Positions 40,221 through 48,022 of a DNA stretch of 64,000 nucleotides are shown here, piece after piece. Origin of the DNA: Burkholderia aenigmatica (GTDB lineage Bacteria > Pseudomonadota > Gammaproteobacteria > Burkholderiales > Burkholderiaceae). The notes under the pieces were generated by a model, which was given only the letters and a program-made list of their open reading frames with translations, was not told where the DNA came from and did no database searches. Position numbers and translations under genes: made by a program. The DNA is taken from positions 25,232 to 89,231 of the forward strand of contig NZ_CABVQC010000035.1 of assembly GCF_902499175.1 (NCBI RefSeq), read 5' to 3'. Within the stretch, counting starts at the first letter, position 1. Each line of letters starts with the position of its first letter.

Positions 40221-41810
40221 ATGCCGAATCTCGCGGCAACGGAAACCAGCGGTGCGGTCAGCAACCGCACGCGCACCATCAGCCTCGCGCTGTTTTTTCT
40301 GATCATTGCCTGCGGCATCGTCTATGTCGGTATTCATCTCAGCGCCGACCTCAGTCCCGTCAAGGAAAGCTCGGTCCTCCCGTTCCTGCTGCTGATCGTC
40401 GCGCTGCTGATCGCGCTCGGCTTCGAATTCGTCAACGGCTTCCACGACACCGCGAACGCGGTCGCGACCGTCATCTATACCCATTCGCTCGACCCGCACC
40501 TGGCGGTCGTCTGGTCGGGCCTCTGGAACCTGTGCGGCGTGCTCGTGTCGAGCGGCGCCGTCGCGTTCGGCATCCTGCAGTTGCTGCCGGTCGAACTGAT
40601 CCTGCAGGTGGGCAGCGGCTCGGGGTTCGCGATGGTGTTCTCGCTGCTGATCGCGGCCGTCACGTGGAACCTCGCGACCTGGTATTTCGGGCTGCCGTCG
40701 TCGAGCTCGCACACGCTCGTCGGCTCGATCATCGGCGTCGGGCTGATGAACCAGATCGTCAGCGGCCCGTCGGGCACGAGCGGCGTCGACTGGAACCAGG
40801 CGCTTGGCGTCGGCAAGGCGCTGCTGTTTTCGCCGCTGATCGGCTTCGTACTGTCTGCGCTCGTGCTGCTGCTGTTGAAGGCGCTCGTGCGCGTGCCGGC
40901 GCTGTACCAGGAACCGAAGGGCAACAAGCCGCCGCCGTTCTGGATCCGCCTGCTGCTGATCCTCACCTGCACGGGCGTGTCGTTCGCGCACGGTTCGAAC
41001 GACGGGCAGAAGGGCATGGGGCTGATCATGCTGATCCTGATCGGCGTGATGCCGACCGCCTACGCGCTGAACAAGGCCGTGACGCCCGACCAGACGAGCA
41101 CGTTCGTCGCGGTGGCGCGTCACGCGTCGACGACGCTCGTCAAGTACGCGGATCCGGTCGCGCAGTCGTCCGACCCGCGCGCCGACGTCGAGGCGTACGT
41201 GCGCACGCACAAGCTGTCGCCCGCGACGATCCCGGCATTGGGCAAGCTCACCGACACGATCGCCGACCAGGTCGCGCAGGCCGGCGGCATCTCGAGCGTG
41301 CCGCAGAACCTCGTCGACAACGTGCGCAACAACATGTATGTCGCGTCCGAGGCGATCCGGCTGATGGAGAAGGCGAAGACGCCAGCGTTCTCGGTCGAGG
41401 ACGCGAGCGCGCTCGAAGCGTTCAAGAAGCAGATGGATCGCGCGACGAAATTCATCCCGACCTGGGTGAAGGTCGCGGTCGCCATCGCGCTCGGTCTCGG
41501 TACGATGGTCGGCTGGAAGCGGATCGTCGTGACGGTCGGCGAGAAGATCGGCAAGTCGCATCTCACATACGGGCAGGGCGCATCGGCCGAGGCCGTCGCG
41601 ATGCTGACGATCGGGATGGCCGACGCATACGGGCTGCCGGTGTCGACGACGCACGTGCTCGCGTCGGGCGTGGCCGGCACGATGACGGCGAGCGGCTCGG
41701 GCCTGCGCTGGGATACCGTGCGCAACCTCGTGCTCGCGTGGGTGCTGACGCTGCCCGCGTCAATCGCCCTGTCGGCCCTCCTGTACTGGGCGCTGCACGG
41801 ACTGTTCTGA
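40221..41810 (+). CDS. pit: PiT-family inorganic phosphate transporter
   Basis: A 529-aa low-affinity phosphate symporter of the PiT family. Signature parts are GFEFVNGFHDTANAVATVIY (residues about 73-92), GLPSSSSHTLVGSIIGVGL, and the second repeat SFAHGSNDGQKGMGLIMLIL plus TYGQGASAEAVAMLTIGMAD. The N-x-F-H-D and SHTLVG sequences occur in both halves, as expected for the inverted PiT repeat. A long hydrophilic loop sits between the halves. It imports phosphate (often as the metal-phosphate) with H+ or Na+. ATG 40221 follows CCGGAG. Divergent from the metallophosphoesterase and downstream of phased repeats; hence likely phosphate-regulated. Confidence 0.93.
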   Translation: MPNLAATETSGAVSNRTRTISLALFFLIIACGIVYVGIHLSADLSPVKESSVLPFLLLIVALLIALGFEFVNGFHDTANAVATVIYTHSLDPHLAVVWSGLWNLCGVLVSSGAVAFGILQLLPVELILQVGSGSGFAMVFSLLIAAVTWNLATWYFGLPSSSSHTLVGSIIGVGLMNQIVSGPSGTSGVDWNQALGVGKALLFSPLIGFVLSALVLLLLKALVRVPALYQEPKGNKPPPFWIRLLLILTCTGVSFAHGSNDGQKGMGLIMLILIGVMPTAYALNKAVTPDQTSTFVAVARHASTTLVKYADPVAQSSDPRADVEAYVRTHKLSPATIPALGKLTDTIADQVAQAGGISSVPQNLVDNVRNNMYVASEAIRLMEKAKTPAFSVEDASALEAFKKQMDRATKFIPTWVKVAVAIALGLGTMVGWKRIVVTVGEKIGKSHLTYGQGASAEAVAMLTIGMADAYGLPVSTTHVLASGVAGTMTASGSGLRWDTVRNLVLAWVLTLPASIALSALLYWALHGLF

Positions 41811-41832
41811 CCCGCGCCGGGGGGCGCGACGT

Positions 41833-41855
41833 CCGGCCGCGCGACGCGCGGCCGG
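41833..41855. terminator. 10-bp-stem hairpin after pit
   Basis: CCGGCCGCGC (41833-41842) and GCGCGGCCGG (41846-41855), a perfect stem with a 3-nt loop, 23 bp past the pit stop and before the ABC operon. It is followed within 20 bp by a TTTT run. Confidence 0.55.
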
Positions 41856-41891
41856 TCCCATCGATTTTCAATTCAACACAAGACGCTACCG

Positions 41892-43643
41892 ATGGATATC
41901 AGTTTCGATCCGAACCGCACCGCGAACGCCTCGGCGTGGCGCGTGCTACCCAACCGCTGGGATGCCGTCGCGTTTCCGCTGATCATCTGCCTGCTCGCGA
42001 TGACGATCATCGGCTTTCACCAGACGATGGCGCCGATCGGCGTGCTGCAGACCCAGAAGATCTCGCTCGACCCGTCGAACCTGCCTGAATACGCGCTGCG
42101 CACCACGCTGCGGATGCTCGCCGCGATGGTCGCGTCGCTCGTGTTCACGCTGGTCTACGGCACGCTCGCCGCGAAAAGCCGCCGCGCGGGCATGGTGCTG
42201 ATCCCGATCCTCGACATCCTGCAGTCGGTGCCGGTGCTCGGCTACATTTCGTTCACCGTCACGTTCTTCATCGCGCTGTTCCCGGGCCGCGTGCTCGGCG
42301 CGGAGCTCGCGGCGATCTTCGCGATCTTCACGAGCCAGGCGTGGAACATGACGTTCAGCTTCTACCAGTCGCTGCGCACGGTGCCGCGCGATCTGCATGA
42401 AGTGTCGCGCGGCTTCCACCTGACGGCGTGGCAGCGCTTCTGGAAGCTCGAGGTACCGTTCTCGATGCCGGGCCTGATCTGGAACATGATGATGTCGATG
42501 TCGGGCGGGTGGTTCTTCGTCGTCGCGTCGGAGGCCATCACCGTCGGCAACCAGACGATCACGCTGCCGGGGATCGGCGCGTATCTCGCGCAGGCGATTT
42601 CGGACAAGAACCTCGGCGCGGTCGGCTGGGTGATCGTCACGATGACGGTCGTGATCCTCGCGTACGACCAGTTGCTGTTCCGCCCGCTCGTCGCGTGGGC
42701 CGACAAGTTCCGGATGGAGAACACCGCATCGGGCGATGCGCCGCAGTCGTGGCTGCTCGACATGATGCGTCGCACGCATCTGATCCATCAACTGCTCGTG
42801 CCGGCCGGCTGGCTGCTGTCGCAGGCCGCGCGGATTCCGTTGCGCCTGCCGTCGTTCAAGGGCGCCGGTGCGCGCGGTGCATCGCGCCGCCGGTCGTCGC
42901 GGATCGGCGACATCGTCTGGGGCGTGCTGGTCATCCTGTTGACGGTGTATGTGGTGTGGCGCGTCGTCAGCTTCGTGTCGACCGGCGTGACGATGGCCGA
43001 GGTCGGGCATGTGCTCGTGCTCGGTCTCATCACGCTGCTGCGCGTGCTGCTGCTGATCCTGATCGCATCGGTGATCTGGGTGCCGCTCGGCGTGTGGATC
43101 GGGCTGCGCCCGGCGCTGGCCGAGAAGATCCAGCCGCTCGCGCAGTTCCTCGCCGCATTCCCGGCGAACCTGCTGTTCCCGGTGTTCGTGATCGTGATCG
43201 TCCGCTTCCACCTGAATGCGGACATCTGGCTGTCGCCGCTGATCGTGCTCGGCACGCAGTGGTACATCCTGTTCAACGTGATCGCCGGGGCGATGTCCTA
43301 TCCGAACGACTACAAGGAAGTGACGAAGAACTTCCATATCCGCGGCAAGCAGTGGTGGCGGCAGGCGATCCTGCCGGGCATCTTCCCGTACTACGTGACC
43401 GGTGCGATCACCGCATCGGGCGGCGCGTGGAACGCGAGCATCGTGTCCGAATTCGTGCAGTGGGGCGATACGAAGGTCGTCGCGCACGGCCTCGGCGCGT
43501 ACATCGCGCAAACGACTGCCGCCGGCGATTTTCCGAAGATCATCCTGGGCATCGCCGTGATGTCCCTGTTCGTTACCCTGTTCAACCGTCTGCTGTGGCG
43601 TCCGATGTACGCCTATGCGGAAGCCCGGCTCCGTCTCGATTGA
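41892..43643 (+). CDS. ABC transporter permease, fused double permease
   Basis: A 583-aa inner-membrane protein in which two binding-protein-dependent permease domains are joined head to tail. Each half carries an EAA-like loop: SRGFHLTAWQRFWKLEVPFS (about residues 174-193) and TKNFHIRGKQWWRQAILPGI (about 477-496). Each has about six TM segments. The family belongs near the NitT/TauT nitrate-sulfonate-bicarbonate group. The ATPase follows 11 bp later, and no solute-binding protein is adjacent. A separate SBP gene elsewhere, or none, must be assumed. The transported substrate is unknown. Upstream of it lies the phosphate transporter, but no phosphate ABC features are seen. Confidence 0.91.
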   Translation: MDISFDPNRTANASAWRVLPNRWDAVAFPLIICLLAMTIIGFHQTMAPIGVLQTQKISLDPSNLPEYALRTTLRMLAAMVASLVFTLVYGTLAAKSRRAGMVLIPILDILQSVPVLGYISFTVTFFIALFPGRVLGAELAAIFAIFTSQAWNMTFSFYQSLRTVPRDLHEVSRGFHLTAWQRFWKLEVPFSMPGLIWNMMMSMSGGWFFVVASEAITVGNQTITLPGIGAYLAQAISDKNLGAVGWVIVTMTVVILAYDQLLFRPLVAWADKFRMENTASGDAPQSWLLDMMRRTHLIHQLLVPAGWLLSQAARIPLRLPSFKGAGARGASRRRSSRIGDIVWGVLVILLTVYVVWRVVSFVSTGVTMAEVGHVLVLGLITLLRVLLLILIASVIWVPLGVWIGLRPALAEKIQPLAQFLAAFPANLLFPVFVIVIVRFHLNADIWLSPLIVLGTQWYILFNVIAGAMSYPNDYKEVTKNFHIRGKQWWRQAILPGIFPYYVTGAITASGGAWNASIVSEFVQWGDTKVVAHGLGAYIAQTTAAGDFPKIILGIAVMSLFVTLFNRLLWRPMYAYAEARLRLD

Positions 43644-43654
43644 GAGTAAGCGCG

Positions 43655-45001
43655 ATGCAAAATCCGAATGTCATGAATGCCCCCGTCCAGACGAACCAGG
43701 CGGCCCAGCCGCCGCGTCTCGGCGACGAAATCCTGCGCGTCGAGCATGTCAGCCGCGGTTTCAACAAGTCGCAAGGCGAGCTGCTGGTGCTCGACGACGC
43801 GAACCTGTCGCTGCGCGAAGGCGAGATCGTCGGCCTGCTCGGTCGTTCCGGCTCGGGCAAGTCGACGCTGCTGCGGATCATCGCCGGCCTGATCGAGCCG
43901 ACCGGCGGCGAGGTGTCCTATCTCGGCAAGCCGCTGGACGGTCCGGCCGAAGGTGTCGCGATGGTGTTCCAGACCTTCGCGCTGTTCCCGTGGCTTACCG
44001 TGCTGCAGAACGTGGAAGCGGGCCTCGAGGCGCTCGGTGTCGACGCCCGCCAGCGGCGCGAGCGTGCGCTGGCCGCGATCGACCTGATCGGTCTCGACGG
44101 CTTCGAGAACGCATATCCGCGCGAGCTTTCGGGCGGCATGCGTCAGCGCGTGGGCTTCGCGCGCGCGCTCGTCGTCGATCCGACGATCCTGCTGATGGAC
44201 GAGCCGTTTTCGGCACTCGACGTGCTGACCGCCGAGACGCTGCGTACCGACCTGCTCGATCTGTGGACGCAGGGCCGGATGCCGATCAAGTCGGTGCTGA
44301 TCGTTACGCACAACATCGAGGAAGCCGTGTTCATGTGCGACCGGATCCTCGTGCTGTCGTCGAACCCGGGCCGCGTGATTGCCGAGATCAAGGTGCCGTT
44401 CAAGCATCCGCGCAACCGGCTCGACACCGATTTCCGCAAGCTCGTCGACGACATCTACGCGAAGATGACGGCGCGTGCGACCAACGAGGCGACGAAGAAG
44501 GGGCTGGAGCTCGGCAGCTGGCTGCCGCGCGTGTCGACCAACCTGATGTCCGGTCTGATCGAGACGCTCGCGATGGCGCCGTACCACGGCCGCGCGGACA
44601 TGCCGGAAATCGCGCGCACGCTGCATCTGGAAGTCGACGAACTGTTCCCGATCGCCGAAGTGCTGCAGTACCTCGGTTTCGCGGACGTGCGTGAAGGCGA
44701 CGTGTTCCTCACGCCGCCCGCGCGCGTGTTCGCGGAATTCGGCACGCAGGAGCGCAAGCTGATGTTCGCGGATCACCTGCTGAAGCACGTGCCGCTGGCC
44801 GCGCGGATCCGCAAGGTGCTGAACGAACGTCCGGGCCATCGTGCGCCGCGCGTGCGCTTCGAGCAGGAGCTGGAGGATGTCCTGTCCGACGAAGCGGCCG
44901 AGGAAACGCTCGACGCGGTGATCGACTGGGGCCGTTACGGCGAAGTGTTCTCGTATAACGACAAGACCGAGGTGTTCAGTCTCGAGGATGTCGAGAGCTG
45001 A
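43655..45001 (+). CDS. ABC transporter ATPase with C-terminal AAA-associated domain
   Basis: A 448-aa ATPase of the nitrate/sulfonate type. Walker A is GRSGSGKST, the Q-loop is VFQTFALFPW, the signature is LSGGMRQRVG, and Walker B is ILLMDEPFSALD with THNIEEAVFMC following. Beyond about residue 275 it carries an extra domain (MSGLIETLAMAPYHGRADMP, then EIARTLHLEVDELFPIAEVL and LQYLGFADVREGDVFLTPPA). This resembles the 'AAA-associated' C-terminal domain seen on some NitT-type ATPases, and would sense or regulate. ATG 43655 lies 11 bp after the permease stop. It forms a two-gene operon with the fused permease; the binding protein is missing locally. Confidence 0.92.
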   Translation: MQNPNVMNAPVQTNQAAQPPRLGDEILRVEHVSRGFNKSQGELLVLDDANLSLREGEIVGLLGRSGSGKSTLLRIIAGLIEPTGGEVSYLGKPLDGPAEGVAMVFQTFALFPWLTVLQNVEAGLEALGVDARQRRERALAAIDLIGLDGFENAYPRELSGGMRQRVGFARALVVDPTILLMDEPFSALDVLTAETLRTDLLDLWTQGRMPIKSVLIVTHNIEEAVFMCDRILVLSSNPGRVIAEIKVPFKHPRNRLDTDFRKLVDDIYAKMTARATNEATKKGLELGSWLPRVSTNLMSGLIETLAMAPYHGRADMPEIARTLHLEVDELFPIAEVLQYLGFADVREGDVFLTPPARVFAEFGTQERKLMFADHLLKHVPLAARIRKVLNERPGHRAPRVRFEQELEDVLSDEAAEETLDAVIDWGRYGEVFSYNDKTEVFSLEDVES

Positions 45002-45041
45002 AGCCCTCGGACGGATCGACCGAACAGCCACTGCAACACGA

Positions 45042-45076
45042 GCCCCTTGCCGAGTGTTCTAACCCGGGCAAGGGGC
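45042..45076. terminator. 10-bp-stem hairpin after the ABC operon
   Basis: GCCCCTTGCC (45042-45051) and GGCAAGGGGC (45067-45076) form a perfect stem with a 15-nt loop, 40 bp past the ATPase stop. No U tract follows, but placement suits a terminator. Confidence 0.55.
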
Positions 45077-45929
45077 AAGCAGATGAGCAGGGCCGGGCAG
45101 GAAGGGGGGAGCCTTGCGGAGGCAGTGCGAAACCAGTCAGTCCGAAGCCGACGGAATGGTCGAGGCTGCGTGCCGAAGCGGCGCGTCTGAAGCGGGCGCG
45201 CGACATCCTTTGGAACGCGTGCGCGTATTGCCCGGCAGGCGCGACACGGCGTGCACGTTCATCGAATGCAATGTCACCACTGGCCGATCGTACGGTGACG
45301 GGAAATGCCGGAAATCGGCATGGCCGATGTTCGGGCGAATCAGTGCCTGCGGCGATACCGGATCAGTTGCCGGGGCGGAGCGATGAAAAAGATCATCGAC
45401 GCCGCCTTCGCGTCATGCTTTCCATTCCTGACGCATCCAGCGTTGGCTGCCTCCCTTTCCGACAAGAAAATAATTTCGGGTCGCTCGTATGCCCGTCATT
45501 CTGGAAAATATGGAGCAGTCGCGATAAATGCTCGCGATTCCCGCGGTATCGACACCCCTTGGCGGAATTCGCTACCTTGCCGCGGGCGGCCACGCTTTCT
45601 ATCAGACCGATAATGGATTGCCGGTCATTGCATTCAACCCGAACATGACAGCGCGGACACGGATGGGCGCGGCGGAGCGGAATAACGTTCGCACCGAGGC
45701 GGTTGCCGGCAAAAGGTAAGATGGCGGTCTGTGGCCGGCAGGCAATCGGGCCTGTATGGAAGGCCCACACCGGCATGCATGTGGCGCGTGATGGCGTCCT
45801 GCCTGTCCTGGCGTCGCAGGCCAGATTGCGGTTTGGCGTTTCTCGTTGATCAATGACCATTCTGCTGCGGGAGCGGGGTATGCCGTGTAACCGGATCGCC
45901 GGCATTTTTTGTGTATCGGGAGTCGTGCA
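45077..45929. other. Long region without a confident gene
   Basis: About 850 bp between the ABC operon and the secreted orphan. Part of it (45450-45700) is less GC-rich. Open frames here are short and mutually overlapping; the best is the 76-codon frame at 45383. I see no tRNA, IS remnant or clear operator. Degraded or unrecognised small genes are possible. Confidence 0.5.
45383..45613 (+). CDS. Doubtful small exported protein
   Basis: A 76-codon frame starting MKKIIDAAFASCFPFLTHPA with a signal-peptide-like N-terminus (Lys-Lys, hydrophobic core, ALA before ASLSDKK). GGGGCGGAG lies just upstream as a possible Shine-Dalgarno. The mature part shows no recognisable motif, and the GC pattern is not strongly coding. 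It could instead be the broken 5' end of an older gene whose remainder lies in a second frame (45528-45719, ending at 45719). Low confidence. Confidence 0.25.
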   Translation: MKKIIDAAFASCFPFLTHPALAASLSDKKIISGRSYARHSGKYGAVAINARDSRGIDTPWRNSLPCRGRPRFLSDR

Positions 45930-46712
45930 TTGAAGAGCCGGAGAATAGTGTCGATCGGGTTGGCCGTGGCGACGTTGCCTTTTGGCGCGGTATCGGCAAG
46001 CGCGAGTGAAGCCGTGACTTTCACCGTTGAAGCGCGCGCATTGCGCTATCAGTACGCGAGTCCGTCCGACAATCGAAATGCCCTCGATGAAATGCTGCAG
46101 CACGCGAGTATCGTCGGCCACTATTGGAAGCCGACCACGGTCGTGGAAATGTCGCGATGCATGACCGGTGTGGTGTGTTATCCCTCCCCGCATCTGGAGA
46201 GTGAAACGAAAGATCATCCTGTTACGGTGCAGCCCCGGGTCATGCCCGGCCCGTCCGGGCAGGAATCGATCCAACTGCGGTTCGAACTGCCGGTCAGTCA
46301 CCGCGGCGCGTCTCTGGACGGCGTGTCGCTGGTGTTGCCGCTCAAGTTCATGTTGCAGCAGCCGAGCGCGCAGCTTGTGCTCAAGCAAGCGGACGCGGCG
46401 CTGGCAGACTATCAAAAGACCCGCCGTGCATTTGAGCGCGGGGCGTCGGTGACCATCAATCTGGCATTGCCGAAGGTGTTGGGAGAGCCGGGCCCCATGC
46501 TGGATCACTGCACCGGGATTCCGAACCCGTTGAGCTGGAGCAGCTCCGGCGTCGTCGCCATCCGGACCTCTGCGCAGCTCGGGGCGCAGCGAAACGTGCC
46601 ATGGTCGCCGACGCGGGTCAATGAGGATGCGAGCAGGCTCGGAACGGAGGAAAGCTGTGCCACCTGGCGGCCGGATGTGGAGAACACCTACCGGTGGCGC
46701 GCGGAACCTTGA
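45930..46712 (+). CDS. Secreted protein of unknown function
   Basis: I do not recognise this family. The start chosen is TTG 45930, preceded by GGGAG at a 7-base distance; a GTG at 45909 is an alternative with no Shine-Dalgarno. The product (260 aa) begins with a signal peptide (KSRRIVSIGLAVATLPFGAV, then SASA). The mature part has scattered Cys (SRCMTGVVCY, LDHCTG, ESCATW) that could pair in the periplasm, and a long amphipathic segment FMLQQPSAQLVLKQADAALA. No TM anchor, catalytic motif or repeat is visible. It precedes the convergent RpiR gene by 67 bp. Probably a periplasmic protein of narrow distribution. Confidence 0.6.
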   Translation: MKSRRIVSIGLAVATLPFGAVSASASEAVTFTVEARALRYQYASPSDNRNALDEMLQHASIVGHYWKPTTVVEMSRCMTGVVCYPSPHLESETKDHPVTVQPRVMPGPSGQESIQLRFELPVSHRGASLDGVSLVLPLKFMLQQPSAQLVLKQADAALADYQKTRRAFERGASVTINLALPKVLGEPGPMLDHCTGIPNPLSWSSSGVVAIRTSAQLGAQRNVPWSPTRVNEDASRLGTEESCATWRPDVENTYRWRAEP

Positions 46713-46755
46713 ACGTGTCGACGATCGGGTTTCGGCGCGTCCAGCCTCGGTGAAT

Positions 46756-46776
46756 GGCGCTGTTGCGCGCAGCGCC
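46756..46776. terminator. Short hairpin between convergent genes
   Basis: GGCGCTG and CAGCGCC (46756-46776) form a perfect 7-bp stem with a 7-nt loop, 3 bp before the rpiR stop. A plausible bidirectional terminator. Confidence 0.4.
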
Positions 46777-46779
46777 CCC

Positions 46780-47658
46780 TCACTCCGGCAAATCCCGCTG
46801 ACTGATATCCGGCTCGCTCCCCCCGGAATTCAGAAGTTCGATCTTCTCCATCCGCTGCCGCGCCAGGTCCGGCAACTGGTTCGTCACACCGATCACGAGT
46901 GCTTCAGCGAGCGCGAGCGCCGGCACGTTGGTCTGCAGCATCGCGAACGGCTGCCCCCCGATGCGCAGCACGATCTCCGCGAACTCGCCGATAGGCGAGT
47001 GCCATTCGTCCGTGATCAGCAGCACGCGCGTGCCGAGCCGATGCGCGGCCTGCGCAAACCGAATACTGTCCCGTTGATAGCGGCGAAAATCGAAAATGAC
47101 GAGCACGTCGCCGGGGCCCATGTCCGCCAACGCGACCGACGCGAGATTCACATTCGGTTCGATATACTGAACATGTGGCCGCGCGTACGCGAGCGTGAAT
47201 GAAAACAGCGACGCGAGCGGCGCCGTGTAACGCCCGCCGCCGCAAAAGACACGCACATCCGGATCGGCCAGCAACGCCACGGCCGCGTCGAATGCGGCCG
47301 CATCGAGCCCGTCGATCGTGGTGGCGAGCGATTCGGACAGCCGCTGGAAAATCGCCGCATGGCTGTCGCGCATGCCCGTTTCCGAGTGGAACGCATCCAT
47401 CCGCGCGAGCGGCGAATTCATCGCGGTGTCGATCTCGCCGTACAGCGCCTGCTGGAACGACGAGTAGTTGGGAAACCCGATCCGGACGACGAAGCGGAAC
47501 ACGGTCGGGTCGCTGACTTCCGCCTGCTTCGCAAACTGGGCGATGGGTCCGAGCCCGAGGCTGGGATAGCGATCCAGCAACGCCTGCGCAACCTTCTGTT
47601 CCGACGGCGTGAAGCTATCCATCTGGGATAACAGCAACGCCCTGATGCTCGTCCCCAT
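46780..47658 (-). CDS. RpiR/MurR-family regulator
   Basis: A 292-aa RpiR-type regulator. The N-terminal HTH6 domain reads LLSQMDSFTPSEQKVAQALL, then IAQFAKQAEVSDPTVFRFVV and RIGFPNYSSFQQAL. The C-terminal SIS domain follows (VRVFCGGGRYTAPLASLFSF, then DMGPGDVLVIFDFRRYQRDS). RpiR regulators usually sense phosphosugars, but the SIS-domain ligand here is unknown. ATG 47658 has GGAG 7 bases before it, dropping 21 codons of the longer frame. Divergent from the gamma-glutamyltransferase gene, with matching imperfect repeats in the gap; it likely controls that gene. Confidence 0.9.
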   Translation of the reverse strand: MGTSIRALLLSQMDSFTPSEQKVAQALLDRYPSLGLGPIAQFAKQAEVSDPTVFRFVVRIGFPNYSSFQQALYGEIDTAMNSPLARMDAFHSETGMRDSHAAIFQRLSESLATTIDGLDAAAFDAAVALLADPDVRVFCGGGRYTAPLASLFSFTLAYARPHVQYIEPNVNLASVALADMGPGDVLVIFDFRRYQRDSIRFAQAAHRLGTRVLLITDEWHSPIGEFAEIVLRIGGQPFAMLQTNVPALALAEALVIGVTNQLPDLARQRMEKIELLNSGGSEPDISQRDLPE

Positions 47659-47805
47659 CGGGCACTCCAGCTTTCTGATCTGAATGACAAACGGCAGACG
47701 GGTGTCTGCCGGCGACTCCATGCATGTTAGCCGATCGACGTGCGGCAGGCCGTGTGCAGCTCGAAATTAGAGGGACGCATCATTCGGTCGCATGGCACGT
47801 CGGTT

Positions 47806-47941
47806 TATGTAATGAAACAAACATACATCGAAAAGCATTCCCGGGAACGGCCGCAGTAAATTCAGTGATAACCCTAGGTTTTAGCGAAAAAAGGCGAGTG
47901 CTATGATCGCGGCCTCGCAGGAATGTATGGTTTATTACATA
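47806..47941. promoter_or_regulatory. Paired inverted sites in the rpiR-ggt gap
   Basis: TATGTAATGAAACAAACATACAT (as 47806-47828) has an inverted near-copy at 47923-47941, ATGTATGGTTTATTACATA. Each has ATGTA/TACAT ends. The gap of 364 bp is otherwise AT-rich and gene-free. A likely RpiR operator pair. Confidence 0.5.
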
Positions 47942-48022
47942 TCGGGTTGGCAGCGTTGGCACGTGATGACGCGGTGGCGCATCCCGGCCTGGCCCGGTTT
48001 TTTTTGTCTGGAGGATTCCGTC

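Noticed and set aside
40200..41654. A 484-codon minus-strand frame
   Set aside because: A shadow of the PiT gene: Arg-, Asp- and His-rich composition, no start signal, no motif.
45602..46024. A 140-codon minus-strand frame opposite the secreted orphan's leader
   Set aside because: It spans the signal-peptide region of the plus-strand gene and its own upstream shows no Shine-Dalgarno.
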